DNA from: a bacterium
GTDB lineage: Bacteria > Zixibacteria > MSB-5A5 > CAIYYT01
NCBI GenBank assembly: GCA_016708315.1
Contig: JADJGC010000006.1
Coordinates: forward strand, 1-64,000
Direction of reading: 5' to 3'
Length of the DNA: 64,000 nt
The number at the start of each line of letters is the position of its first letter. Within the stretch, counting starts at the first letter, position 1. The notes beneath the pieces were generated by a model that was not told the origin of the DNA, did no database searches, and saw nothing but the letters and a program-made list of their open reading frames with translations. Of the stretch, positions 9,624 through 17,675 are shown one piece after another. A program made the translations under genes and the position numbers.

Positions 9624-9995
9624 TCATCCCATCTCGACAATCAGCAGATCAACCGTTACGGATTGAGACGATGGCACCATTCGCGCCAACCGGAAAGATT
9701 CATGAGACGGATCGCTCGTCGCAACAACGCCGATGGGGCTGTGAGGAATGGTTACTATGCAGGCGTTGTTAATTGACGGTGGCAGTTTGTTTCCACGGTG
9801 ATCCGTCAGGTCGGCAAAGTTGATACTCTGCACCGAACCGCCGAGCAGGAATCGGCCATGCAGAATGTGCTTCGTGGCGCCGTCGCTTTCGGTGATGACA
9901 AACTCCGGCTCGAAATTCGCCATCTCGCCCCACACAACAACTCCCGGCACCAGCCACATTTTGCGCGCCAGCAAGTAGGTCAGGGTCGGATTCAT
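9624..9995 (-). CDS. Hypothetical protein, possible head-completion or neck protein
   Basis: 123 aa, mainly beta-strand in texture (VVVWGEMANFEPEFVITE, SVTVDLLIVEM). No signal peptide or membrane segment. The start ATG (9995) overlaps the stop of the 274-aa adaptor-like gene by four bases (ATGA), implying translational coupling and a shared assembly. The position, two genes after the capsid and next to the connector-like protein, fits a neck or tail-terminator role, but there is no motif to prove it. Not recognised. Confidence 0.55.
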   Translation of the reverse strand: MNPTLTYLLARKMWLVPGVVVWGEMANFEPEFVITESDGATKHILHGRFLLGGSVQSINFADLTDHRGNKLPPSINNACIVTIPHSPIGVVATSDPSHESFRLARMVPSSQSVTVDLLIVEMG

Positions 9996-10816
9996 CGGGA
10001 ATCACCTCCCGTTACGCGTACCGGCGAACTGAGCTGTCCTCGCACTGGAGCGAAACGGTGTGCGATCTTGAGTCCATCGGCAAAGTAGTTTGCCCCCAGT
10101 TCCTGCCAGTGATTGGCGGTTGAGGTTCCGCCCGGCTGCTGCAGTGCAGACATCGCTTTGACGCGACACAGCACGGCCAATGCCAGATAGGTTTCGGCAG
10201 TGACCAAGCCTTGATTGGATGAATCGTGATATGATTCGTCGATCAGGCTTAAAAGCAGGTCATCGGCCTCGGCGACAGCGTTGTCGAGCTGTGCTTCGTC
10301 CAGCGTCAACGACTGCGTTTCGTAGTCGACAAATACGGTCTGCCCATCTTCGATTTGGCTTCCGGTAATTCGTCGAATCGTACCGCGTATGTGGTCAACG
10401 GCGTAGTCGCTGTTGCGCTGGTAGACGCGATAGGCAAAGAACCACACGGCAACTGTCGCACCTGCGGCGATTTCGCCGTCCAGCCGTTGTATCGTTCCCT
10501 GAACGTAGTCGATGTGATAATCAACGTGCTCGGTATAGATGCGCCCGAGCGAAGTGTCGGACGCCACCACCACGCTGTCGGGAATCAGATTTGTGTATCC
10601 CAACGGACATGGCAAATCGCCCAATGTGACCAGCGTTGCGTGCGGTGCGCCAAGTTCCTTGCCTTTGACGACAAGGCTTCCCTCTTTCAGTTGCGAGTGC
10701 ATCAGCGCAATTGTCGCCAGACCGGACATCTCGACTGCGACATCGCGATAACTGTCTCGCAAGGAAATCGACTCGACCAAGTGTCGTCGCACGATTTCAG
10801 AATTGGTAAACGGCAT
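9992..10816 (-). CDS. Putative head-tail connector/adaptor protein with tandem beta modules
   Basis: 274 aa. The middle carries two similar beta modules in tandem: VDYHIDYVQGTIQRLDG followed by VAVWFFAY, and DYAVDHIRGTIRRITG followed by VFVDYE. The C-terminal third is helical. It starts with an ATG after GGGGAGT, 12 bases downstream of the propeller gene, and its stop overlaps the next gene. A position downstream of the major capsid gene and the mixed helical/beta texture suggest a portal-adaptor or baseplate-like protein. Inference only; no family-defining motif was recognised. Confidence 0.55.
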   Translation of the reverse strand: MPFTNSEIVRRHLVESISLRDSYRDVAVEMSGLATIALMHSQLKEGSLVVKGKELGAPHATLVTLGDLPCPLGYTNLIPDSVVVASDTSLGRIYTEHVDYHIDYVQGTIQRLDGEIAAGATVAVWFFAYRVYQRNSDYAVDHIRGTIRRITGSQIEDGQTVFVDYETQSLTLDEAQLDNAVAEADDLLLSLIDESYHDSSNQGLVTAETYLALAVLCRVKAMSALQQPGGTSTANHWQELGANYFADGLKIAHRFAPVRGQLSSPVRVTGGDSR

Positions 10817-10828
10817 AAACTCCCCGCG

Positions 10829-12250
10829 TTAGTTGTTGAGAAAGGTGATTGAAGTACACGGTGTGATCTGTGTTCCGACCGGCGCAGTGGTGAAAGCTGT
10901 GGTCACGCGCGCCCGCAGCCAGAAATGTAATCGCGACTCGATAGAGCACTTCTGCCAATCAATAGGCACACTCGCTGTGTCCTGCCACAATCGCAGGCGT
11001 TGGGTGAGCTGATCGAAATGAAAGGCGCCTGACTCGGGCGTAAACTCCTTCCATCCGGAATCGGAAAAGTATTCCCAAATTACCACACCGGCTGATCCGG
11101 CTATAGCGAGATTGATACTCAGCCTTGCAAACGGCTCATCCGAACCGACATAGAGCGCGTCATCGACCGCAGCAATCAGCGCATGCGAGTCAGTGGCGAT
11201 CACATCGGCTATTGTCGTGCTCGCCGATTCCAGCGTCCGATTGTGGAACTTCGGCGAGCCGTCATAGTCATATAGATACACAGCTGCAAACCGCGAGAAT
11301 TCCGAAGCGAGTAATTGCTCCGGTGCAAAGCCAACACCGCTGCGGTGACGATAGCGGAGTTCCACCTGATTGGAACCGATTTCGATGCCGTAGAAGACAT
11401 AGGGAATCTCGCCATTGTACAGCAGCAACGGCGCGGTCGCTGAGAAATCTGCAATCGCGAATGCTCCTCCCCAGCCGGTGGCGTCGCACTCGGCGTACCA
11501 CAACTTGAAGTTGGCTTCAAAGACAACACCGATCAGCGATCCCGATTCCGACACGCCCGCACCAAGGCGATCATTCAAGTATATCCCCGAGTAGATCACG
11601 GCAGGATCTTCCCAGATTGAAGCGCCATCGAGGAGACGCCGGGCAACTACCTCTGCGCTGTTCTCTGTGTGGAAACAGTAGACGTATGGCTCTGCGTAGA
11701 CGGCAACACAAAACGATGCCGATGAGCTTTCACCCAACGTTGTGCCGGGATCTTCCGGTCCCGAGCCCCAAAGAGCGCCGTCGCTGGTCGAGCGTTTGTG
11801 TCGCGTTGTTTGGACTCCGGTTGCGCTATCGATGCAAACCCAACAGACGTGCAGGCGTCCTGTCGAGTCTTTGATGACGGAGCCGTAGTAGTTGGCTTTG
11901 TCGTTGTAGATTACTGACTCGCTCCCGACCGTCCAAACACCGGAAGCGAAACTCAGTTTCCGCATCGCGAGGTTCAACGAACTTTGAACAGTGTAGACGA
12001 CGTAGACATTGCCGTCCGCATCAAGACAGCCGGAGCAAGGAAAGTCGGCGGAGTTCTCGGTGATCGTCAGCGGTTCCGACCAGTTGTCATAGGGCGCATC
12101 AGCATAGCGGCACTTAATGACAGAAGCGTCGGATTGATAGACGACCAATTTGCGCCCATTGTAAGGACCTGCACGCAGTTTAAACTGTCGCCGCGCTTCG
12201 GTGTTCCCGCCGCCGTAGTAAGCGGTGGAGTTATCGATCAGTGATTGCAT
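10829..12250 (-). CDS. Beta-propeller (sialidase-like repeat) protein, putative receptor-binding or structural protein
   Basis: 473 aa. The first about 330 residues form repeated blades, each with a short strand pattern such as GNVYVVYT, GRLHVCWV and IPYVFYG, with Asp-box-like DADG/DSTG turns, as in sialidase-type six-bladed propellers. The last about 110 residues are a separate beta domain. Catalytic Arg triads of true sialidases are not obvious, so a binding rather than enzymatic role is more likely. No signal peptide. ATG at 12250 follows AAAGGAG. It lies directly after the capsid gene, behind a strong hairpin (12289-12321), and could be a spike or fibre replacing a tail. Confidence 0.6.
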   Translation of the reverse strand: MQSLIDNSTAYYGGGNTEARRQFKLRAGPYNGRKLVVYQSDASVIKCRYADAPYDNWSEPLTITENSADFPCSGCLDADGNVYVVYTVQSSLNLAMRKLSFASGVWTVGSESVIYNDKANYYGSVIKDSTGRLHVCWVCIDSATGVQTTRHKRSTSDGALWGSGPEDPGTTLGESSSASFCVAVYAEPYVYCFHTENSAEVVARRLLDGASIWEDPAVIYSGIYLNDRLGAGVSESGSLIGVVFEANFKLWYAECDATGWGGAFAIADFSATAPLLLYNGEIPYVFYGIEIGSNQVELRYRHRSGVGFAPEQLLASEFSRFAAVYLYDYDGSPKFHNRTLESASTTIADVIATDSHALIAAVDDALYVGSDEPFARLSINLAIAGSAGVVIWEYFSDSGWKEFTPESGAFHFDQLTQRLRLWQDTASVPIDWQKCSIESRLHFWLRARVTTAFTTAPVGTQITPCTSITFLNN

Positions 12251-12288
12251 ATTCTCCTTTCGTGTATGGTCTCAATTGCTGGCGGGGA

Positions 12289-12321
12289 GTCTCCGTCCTG
12301 CGCGCTATCGAGGACGGAGAC
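12289..12321 (-). terminator. Perfect 11-bp hairpin between capsid and propeller genes
   Basis: gtctccgtcct pairs exactly with aggacggagac across an 11-base loop. There is no T-run on the minus strand, so it is not a textbook intrinsic terminator. It may attenuate read-through or stabilise the 3' end of the abundant capsid message. Confidence 0.5.
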
Positions 12322-12351
12322 AGAGGCAGCAGGATTGAGGCTACTCCCCTT

Positions 12352-13455
12352 TTAGAAGTTGTCGTCGAGCACCAGTGCGGCCTGTGGAACGACCTTGGCG
12401 AATGCAATTGATTCCGAGATGACGGCCTCTTCGAATTTCTGTTCGATGATCTTGTCGAATTCGACCATCAACGGCTGGCTGATGACTTCTTCGACTGCGA
12501 AACGGGAATCGAAGCCGACTACCAGATCGGTCGCGATGTTGTCACAACGCACGAGCTTGGCGCCGAGCGGAGAGATCAACTCGCCGGTGGATTGGAACTT
12601 GAATCCTGCCAACGGATCCTTGAACTCTGCCAGAGTAAGCAGTTGACGCATTTTGGTCTTGTGGCAGACCAGAGTGTTCAACTCGAACGGCGAAAACTCC
12701 GACCAGAATTTGACGAGATCGTCATAGTCGATTGTGCCGGAGACATCGGTATTGACCACGGTGGCTGAGTTGTCGTTACCATCGCCGTTGATCAGCACAT
12801 CTGCCAGCAATGCAATCTTGTCGGACTGAAGGCGGAATCCGATGTACCACAACAGAACTTTGAACTGCGCGGTAGTCTTGTGACGAAGCGTCTTGTACGA
12901 GGTCTTCAGCGCGACACCGTAGTCGGGGACAGTGATGGTGTTCAACTGCTCTGCGACAGTGATCTGCGGAATGTCAGCGCCTTCGCCAATCGGACGCAAT
13001 GCCAGGCGCTGATCGGTAGCGCTGACTGCGATATACAAAGGCGAGTAGCGGTTGGCGCCGATCACAGTCTGCGCGGCGGTGAGTTGATTGAACATCGGCC
13101 GCATCTCCATGCCGCGACGAATTTCGCGAGTCACGAACTCCGGCAGAAGCGATGGCGCCTGGCGGAAGAACAGCTCGACGCTGTCGGGCGATTTGCCGTT
13201 GACGCGGATACCTGCGGCAGCAAGCTGGCGCTCAAACGCATCGAGCGGGCAACCGACCGGCGACGGATCGTAATCCTCCGACTCGAGCAGTTCGGTCAAA
13301 CTCATGCCGCGCGACTGCGCTTCGAGATAAGTCTCGCGCGAGATCTTGATCGCAGCCGCACGCGACAGATCAACGCCGGTCACTTTCTTGTCCGGCTCGA
13401 TCTCGGAAAGTGTCCAAAACGATTTGGGTATTTGAGTGAGATTTTCAGTTTCCAT
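12352..13455 (-). CDS. Major capsid protein, HK97-fold type
   Basis: 367 aa. Residues about 110-365 match the organisation of HK97-type capsid proteins: an extended segment (MRPMFNQLTAAQTVIGANRY), a spine-helix/P-domain region with KIALLADVLINGDG, and a C-terminal A-domain (AKLVRCDNIATDLVVGFD, then FDKIIEQKFEEAV). The first about 105 residues are helical and charged and may act as a delta/scaffolding domain removed by the cluster's protease. ATG at 13455 after AGGAGA. It is preceded by the decoration gene and followed by the propeller gene. The family call rests on pattern plus context (portal, terminase and protease nearby). A profile or structure search would settle it. Confidence 0.75.
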   Translation of the reverse strand: METENLTQIPKSFWTLSEIEPDKKVTGVDLSRAAAIKISRETYLEAQSRGMSLTELLESEDYDPSPVGCPLDAFERQLAAAGIRVNGKSPDSVELFFRQAPSLLPEFVTREIRRGMEMRPMFNQLTAAQTVIGANRYSPLYIAVSATDQRLALRPIGEGADIPQITVAEQLNTITVPDYGVALKTSYKTLRHKTTAQFKVLLWYIGFRLQSDKIALLADVLINGDGNDNSATVVNTDVSGTIDYDDLVKFWSEFSPFELNTLVCHKTKMRQLLTLAEFKDPLAGFKFQSTGELISPLGAKLVRCDNIATDLVVGFDSRFAVEEVISQPLMVEFDKIIEQKFEEAVISESIAFAKVVPQAALVLDDNF

Positions 13456-13467
13456 TAGCTTCTCCTG

Positions 13468-13890
13468 TTAGTTCAAAATCAGTGTGCAATCAGTAGTGCC
13501 GTTGACGGCGATAACGATGCCGCGCGCGATGTTGCCGCCGGCCGGATCGTTGACTGCGAGCGCCGGTGCTTGCTTTACCTTGCCATCAGCGGCGCCGACG
13601 ATGCGATTGCCGAGGACCGGATAGGTTGCCGCAGTCGCGAGTTTCATCACGCCGGCGACTTGGACCGTGGCTTTGCGCTTGCCGGAGTCGGCATCGGTCA
13701 GACTGAGCGCGACGAGTTTGCCGAGAATCTGCGCACCGTCGGTGCCGGCAGTGACTTCGTAGTTGTCCGCGAGTTTCACGGCTTTGCCGAGATCGGCATC
13801 AGTCAAGTCATCCGCGCCGGCGGTTTGGTTGATGTTGAAGGTGAGATACAGCGCGCCGGCTGCTTCGAGGTTCTGGTCACGAATTCCCAT
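13468..13890 (-). CDS. Head decoration / stabilisation protein (DUF2190-like)
   Basis: 140 aa, Ala/Gly/Val-rich and beta-stranded with short acidic turns (DDLTDADLGKAVKL, LGKLVALSLTDADSGK, ATVQVAGVMKLA). This pattern is typical of small capsid-decoration proteins encoded just before the major capsid gene in tailed phages. ATG at 13890 preceded by AAAGGAA. It sits 12 bases from the capsid gene in the same transcription unit. No catalytic motifs. Call from texture and position. Confidence 0.65.
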   Translation of the reverse strand: MGIRDQNLEAAGALYLTFNINQTAGADDLTDADLGKAVKLADNYEVTAGTDGAQILGKLVALSLTDADSGKRKATVQVAGVMKLATAATYPVLGNRIVGAADGKVKQAPALAVNDPAGGNIARGIVIAVNGTTDCTLILN

Positions 13891-13940
13891 GGGGTTCCTT
13901 TCGGGAAGTTTGAGATTGAGTGTTTGAGTGCTTCAATGGC

Positions 13941-14339
13941 TTAGCCAATTTTGAATTGTGCGAGTTTGTCGTTGTCATCGGTCTGAACGCTGACGGCATC
14001 CTGGAGGCGGCTCGTGAATGCTGTATCGAAAGCAGATTCGATATCGCGCTTAAGAGCGAGCAACTCTTCGAGCGACAGCGACTCGCTGCTGATCAATCGC
14101 TCGAGCAGTTTCGAGCTGGTACCTGTCAAGCGGGCGACAGCACGGGCACGCGCAAGCAAGTCGTCGCGAAACAGCTGGAGCAGTGAGTCCGCGAGTGTCG
14201 CTTTGGCGATAAGACCTTCTACCAATTCGGAAGCATCTTTGAGATGGCGACACAGCTCGGCGAGATTGACCTCGCCGGGATTTGATTCCGCAAGTTGGCG
14301 AGCGAAGCTCTGTAATTGTTCGATAATCGGGTGGTTCAT
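13941..14339 (-). CDS. Helical protein, possible capsid scaffold
   Basis: 132 aa, almost all alpha-helical, with Leu/Ala-rich amphipathic stretches and Ser/Thr kinks (LLERLISSESLSLEELLALK). ATG at 14339 after AAGGAGC. It lies between the protease/membrane protein and the decoration/capsid genes, the usual place of a scaffolding protein. The capsid's own N-terminal domain is an alternative scaffold. Unrecognised at family level. Confidence 0.5.
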   Translation of the reverse strand: MNHPIIEQLQSFARQLAESNPGEVNLAELCRHLKDASELVEGLIAKATLADSLLQLFRDDLLARARAVARLTGTSSKLLERLISSESLSLEELLALKRDIESAFDTAFTSRLQDAVSVQTDDNDKLAQFKIG

Positions 14340-14349
14340 AAACAGCTCC

Positions 14350-14661
14350 TTAGGGAAGCATCTGAAGTTTGGCTTCGATGCTGATTAGTTTTTGGTTGAG
14401 TTCGTCGCGCACCGCCATCAATTCAGATTTGGTTGCGACGCGGTCAGTTAGAATGGCTTCGATTCGGATCAGGCGGCTGTCGATTGCAGTCACGTTCTCC
14501 TGGCTGGCTTTGGTGGCAACCTGTTCCTTGAGACCGTAGATGGTCGCGTGATAGGCGGTAATCACACCGGCAGTCGTGACGACTACTGCCAGCAGGAATC
14601 TCAGCAGGCTTTCGCGCCCCTTGTTTTCCTTGCGAGTGAAGGCGTCAATGTTCAGGTTCAT
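14350..14661 (-). CDS. Small single-pass membrane protein with C-terminal coiled coil
   Basis: About 103 aa from ATG 14661, chosen over longer in-frame starts because GGAAGGAGG lies upstream and the ATG overlaps the stop of the protease gene (ATGA). The N-terminus is charged, followed by one membrane helix (about 21-42, LLRFLLAVVVTTAGVITAYH) and a coiled coil (about 50-100, KASQENVTAIDSRLIRIEAI). Size and plan resemble XhlA/holin-associated phage proteins, although XhlA has the helix at the other end. No endolysin is seen nearby, so a lysis role is unproven. It might instead anchor capsid assembly at the membrane. Confidence 0.55.
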   Translation of the reverse strand: MNLNIDAFTRKENKGRESLLRFLLAVVVTTAGVITAYHATIYGLKEQVATKASQENVTAIDSRLIRIEAILTDRVATKSELMAVRDELNQKLISIEAKLQMLP

Positions 14662-15582
14662 ATTCCTCCTTCCATTCGCTCCAATTGGTACCGTCCCCTC
14701 AGTAATGTGCCGAAGAACTCCAACTGCCCGTCGGCCTTGCCCATGCGTTTGAGTTTGCCCCGTTCGAGGATCAGATGCAGATCGCGCGAGTGAATGAAGG
14801 TTGCATCTTCGCAAATCAATCGCTTCCCGTGATGAGTAGATGTACTGCCGAAGTTGAGAAGTCGTAGACGTGTCGTGACGCCATCCAGCGTGACCGTGAG
14901 CAAGGCCGACGTACTGTTTTCTCTTCGCAGTTCATAGTGACCGCAATCAGATTGAGAGCTTGGATTACTGTTCGCAGAGAGAGTCGAAACCGAAGTACCC
15001 GCAACGGCGCCGCGATAAACCAGCGAGATTTCGAGCAGTCGCTCGATCTGCTTGTAGTAATAGAAGGCTCTGATTTCGCGGCCCACCGAGGCGGACAACT
15101 TCGTTAACACGGTGCCGGCATTGGCGCATGTCGCCGCGGCAGACACCGCATTCCGGTTTGGCATAGAGGAATCCGAGCGAACATTCTTTGTAGATGCCGG
15201 AGTCGATTCCGGTCTTGATCTCTTCGGCGTTGGCTTGATTGCGGTGCCAGTAGAAGAGCGCCCTCAGCCACGGCGAACCTGCGCGGTCGACAATTTCGCC
15301 TCTGAACACGCGGCCAATTGGCAGTTCGTTTTTCTTGTGGCCGATCAGAACCGGCGCATCGATGACCAGGTCAGCGAGCTGTGCAAGTTCCTCGCGCGCG
15401 AAACATCCGCCCTGTGCATTGACTTGGTTCGATGCCGCCATCAACACGCCGATGTAAACGGACTCAGTCGTAGCCGGTTGCGCGGGTTTGATGACGCGAT
15501 TGATCTCTGCGACAATGTTGTTTTTGTCATCTTCAGATTCGCCGAGCGCGGTGATGTCGAGTCGGCCGGTAAGATTCTCCAC
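14658..15582 (-). CDS. Prohead-protease-like protein, one frameshift
   Basis: The upstream frame (GTG 15582 to about 15080) encodes a domain resembling phage prohead proteases: VYIGVLMAASNQVNAQGG, then APVLIGHKKNELPIGRV and SGIYKECSLGFLYAKPECGV, followed by a Cys cluster (CGVCRGDMRQCRH). The homologous continuation, IERLLEISLVYRGAVAGTSV, lies in another frame (about 15080 to 14658), so one indel near 15070-15110 splits the gene. The rejoined product is about 308 aa. The C-terminal part is beta-rich and unrecognised. The GTG start has a strong AGGAGGAGG. A 29-base element shared with the portal leader lies upstream (15611-15639). Predicted role: maturation cleavage of capsid precursors. Confidence 0.6.
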
Positions 15583-15874
15583 TCCTCCTCCTGTTTCGTT
15601 GAGTGTCTCCTACCCTTTGGCGCGAGAAATAATCTCGACATAGTGACTACATATTTTTGGAGTGGGTGTGGTGTGCGGGGAGCTGTTTTGGAGTCGGTAT
15701 GTCCGTAATTAATATGCAAGAGAGTGCACTGCGAAGTTGACGTGACCAGTTCTGTTAGCGACTGTCCCAAATTGCAATCAGTTGCTATTCAAATGCTTGG
15801 AATGTTTTATGCAGAAAGAGCGAAAATGGCACGGTTACTGCTAATATAAGAGTCTGAAAGAAGGAGAACTGTTT
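15583..15874. other. Divergent intergenic region between protease and PEP-CTERM genes
   Basis: Holds the protease leader (minus strand, strong RBS at about 15585-15594 and the shared element 15611-15639) and the upstream region of the plus-strand PEP-CTERM gene, which has a possible -10 (taatat near 15841) and a GAAGGAGA RBS at 15861-15868. Nothing else recognisable. Confidence 0.6.
15611..15639 (-). promoter_or_regulatory. Cluster-specific leader element, copy in front of protease
   Basis: taccctttggcgcgagaa, then taatctcgac, on the plus strand matches 18971-18999 (tatactttggcgcgagaa, then ttaatgtcgag) over 29 bases with a handful of mismatches. It lies upstream of the protease start. The same element precedes the portal gene, so it is probably a shared promoter or translation signal of the head cluster. 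Confidence 0.5.
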
Positions 15875-16210
15875 ATGGAAAGAGCTTTCAACATCTTCAA
15901 AATGGTCTCGCTCGCAGCTCTTGTGGTCGTCGCCCTGCTTTGTCTGAGCTACTCGCACGCATATGGATATAGTGCGGCAGTCGGCATCGGCAAGCCATCG
16001 AATGTGGTTGTCAATAACGGCAATACAGGAAACGGCAACAATACTGATCTGGAGAATCTGGATCACAACTGGGACCGCGACAACTACGTATCAACCGCTG
16101 ACAATTCCGATAGTGGATTGCCGCCCACGACAGTACCAGAACCGGGAACGTTGATTCTCCTCGGCTCAGGACTGCTCGGGCTTGCTCGATACGTTAGACG
16201 GCGGAGTTAG
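15875..16210 (+). CDS. PEP-CTERM sorting-signal protein
   Basis: 111 aa. Signal peptide (residues 1-29, core VSLAALVVVALLCLSY), a short low-complexity mature region rich in Asn/Gly/Asp (30-85), then a textbook PEP-CTERM tail: PEPG at 88-91, a hydrophobic helix, and the basic end RYVRRRS. Such proteins are exported, recognised by an exosortase (EpsH-type) and usually linked to extracellular polysaccharide. It is the only plus-strand gene within the minus-strand head cluster. Its stop overlaps the terminase stop tail-to-tail (16207-16210). No exosortase is present in the window. It may be a cargo (moron-like) gene or a recent insertion. Confidence 0.85.
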   Translation: MERAFNIFKMVSLAALVVVALLCLSYSHAYGYSAAVGIGKPSNVVVNNGNTGNGNNTDLENLDHNWDRDNYVSTADNSDSGLPPTTVPEPGTLILLGSGLLGLARYVRRRS

Positions 16211-17551
16211 ACCTCACCGAATCGAAAACCCGGAAACGGAGTTTTCGAGGTCGCTGACTTCGCCGCCCAAAGCGCCAATGCGATAGCCATAACGGCATCG
16301 CAATGGTCGTTTTTTTCCCAATTCAATTCCCGCAATTCATCAATTAGACTCCAGTAGTCACTCTCGCCTGCTCCTGTCTCATACTGCGGCACCGCAATAT
16401 GACCGGCTTCGAATTCCGATTGCAAGTTCGTCAACAAGTCCGCCTTTGAGCGCGTGGTAAACACGAACCCCTGCGGCGCGATGTCGGCAAGTTCCGAAAT
16501 CACTACATCACCCAATCCTGTCGAGTCGATTATGGTATCGCCGCCGTACTCGCGTTTGCGTTTGCGAATCGTCTCATAGACATAAGGCCACTCGCGATGC
16601 TGGAAGCGTTCGATCTTGACCAGTTGAAACGGCTTGTTAGTGACATCAAGAGTTGCTCCGACGGTGAATGTGCGTTTGCGAGCGAGGTCCCAGCCAGTGA
16701 CGTAGCGATGATCCACCAGTCGCGGTCTTAGCCCGGTTGACTGCGACAGGCTGCGCTGAATTGATGCCTCATCTAGAATTTCATTTCCAGAGTCTATGAA
16801 CATTCCGTGGATATTTTGCTCGATTCGCTGGGTAGACATCGTGTCGATTTTGGATTCGAGAAACTCGCGGCTGACGTGAGGGTTCTCGAATGTCGAGCCA
16901 ACCTGCGTGTATCCGGTTTGCGGATTCTCGCGCAATTCGCGGTACTTCTTGAAGAACCAATTTCGTCCGCACGGCGTCGAGACTAAGTCGAGTGTGCCGC
17001 ATCGATCAGCGAGTCGCATGGTGAGAATCTCTTCGACCAAATACTCTGGATGCAATTCGAATGCGACCTCGTCGAAGTTTATGAAATCGTAATCGTGGCC
17101 GAGGATGTACTCTCCCCTGTTTTGCGAGGTCCGTGCCGTGATCTCGGCATCGTTGCCGAAAACCAACGTCGGAAACGGCGTGCGGGTGATGCTCTTCACC
17201 AGGGGTTCGATCAAGCCGCTTGCCGCGAATTAGCGCGAGACACTTGTTGAAAATGATATTCGCCTGATCCTGCGTGATCGAGATGTTCACCGCGCGGTAG
17301 CGGTTGATGTGATCGAATCGCCGCTCGCGGATACGGAAGATTGCCCGATGGATGAACTTCGCCGCTTGTATCTGTGACTTGCCCCAGCGGTTGCCGGTCA
17401 CCAGCAGGTTTTGCGGCATGTTGGCGTTGCGGAGCCAGCGGATCTGTCCTTCGTGCGGTTCGAATTCCAGAAATTCGCGGCAGAAAAGTACCGGGTCATT
17501 GACCGAGCGCCGCCAGCGATTGTTGGCGGCGTGATTTGGTTGGTGTTTCAT
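16207..17551 (-). CDS. Phage large terminase subunit, one frameshift
   Basis: DNA-packaging motor. The upstream frame (17551 to about 17215) has the Walker A variant TGNRWGKS. The downstream frame (about 17214 to 16207) has Walker B YDFINFDEV, then nuclease-domain acidic residues in VTGWDLARKRT, TIIDSTGLGD and HCDAVMAIALAL. The two halves abut at about 17214-17220, where ...ALIRGKR must shift by one base into LIEPLVKSITRTPFP. Rejoined length is about 448 aa, normal for the family. All motor and nuclease residues remain, so only the single indel breaks it: assembly error or decay. It lies after the portal gene, the reverse of the common terminase-portal order. Confidence 0.85.
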
Positions 17552-17609
17552 GGAGTGCCTTTGACGGGGTGGATTGGTTGGTAGGGCAGGAGTAATGGCA
17601 CGGAGTAAT

Positions 17610-17670
17610 GGCAGGTCTCTCAGTTGCGTGCTTCAAGCATCACGAAATTTCGGCAATGAGACCTGCCCTA
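17610..17670. repeat. Dispersed repeat with GGCAGGTCTC/GAGACCTGCC ends, copy 3
   Basis: Starts ggcaggtctctcag and ends gagacctgcccta, as in the copies at 2916-2982 and 3090-3157. The internal sequence is diverged but keeps cttcaa, atcacg and tttcggcaa. It lies in the 124-base gap between portal and terminase genes. Confidence 0.7.
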
Positions 17671-17675
17671 CGGCA

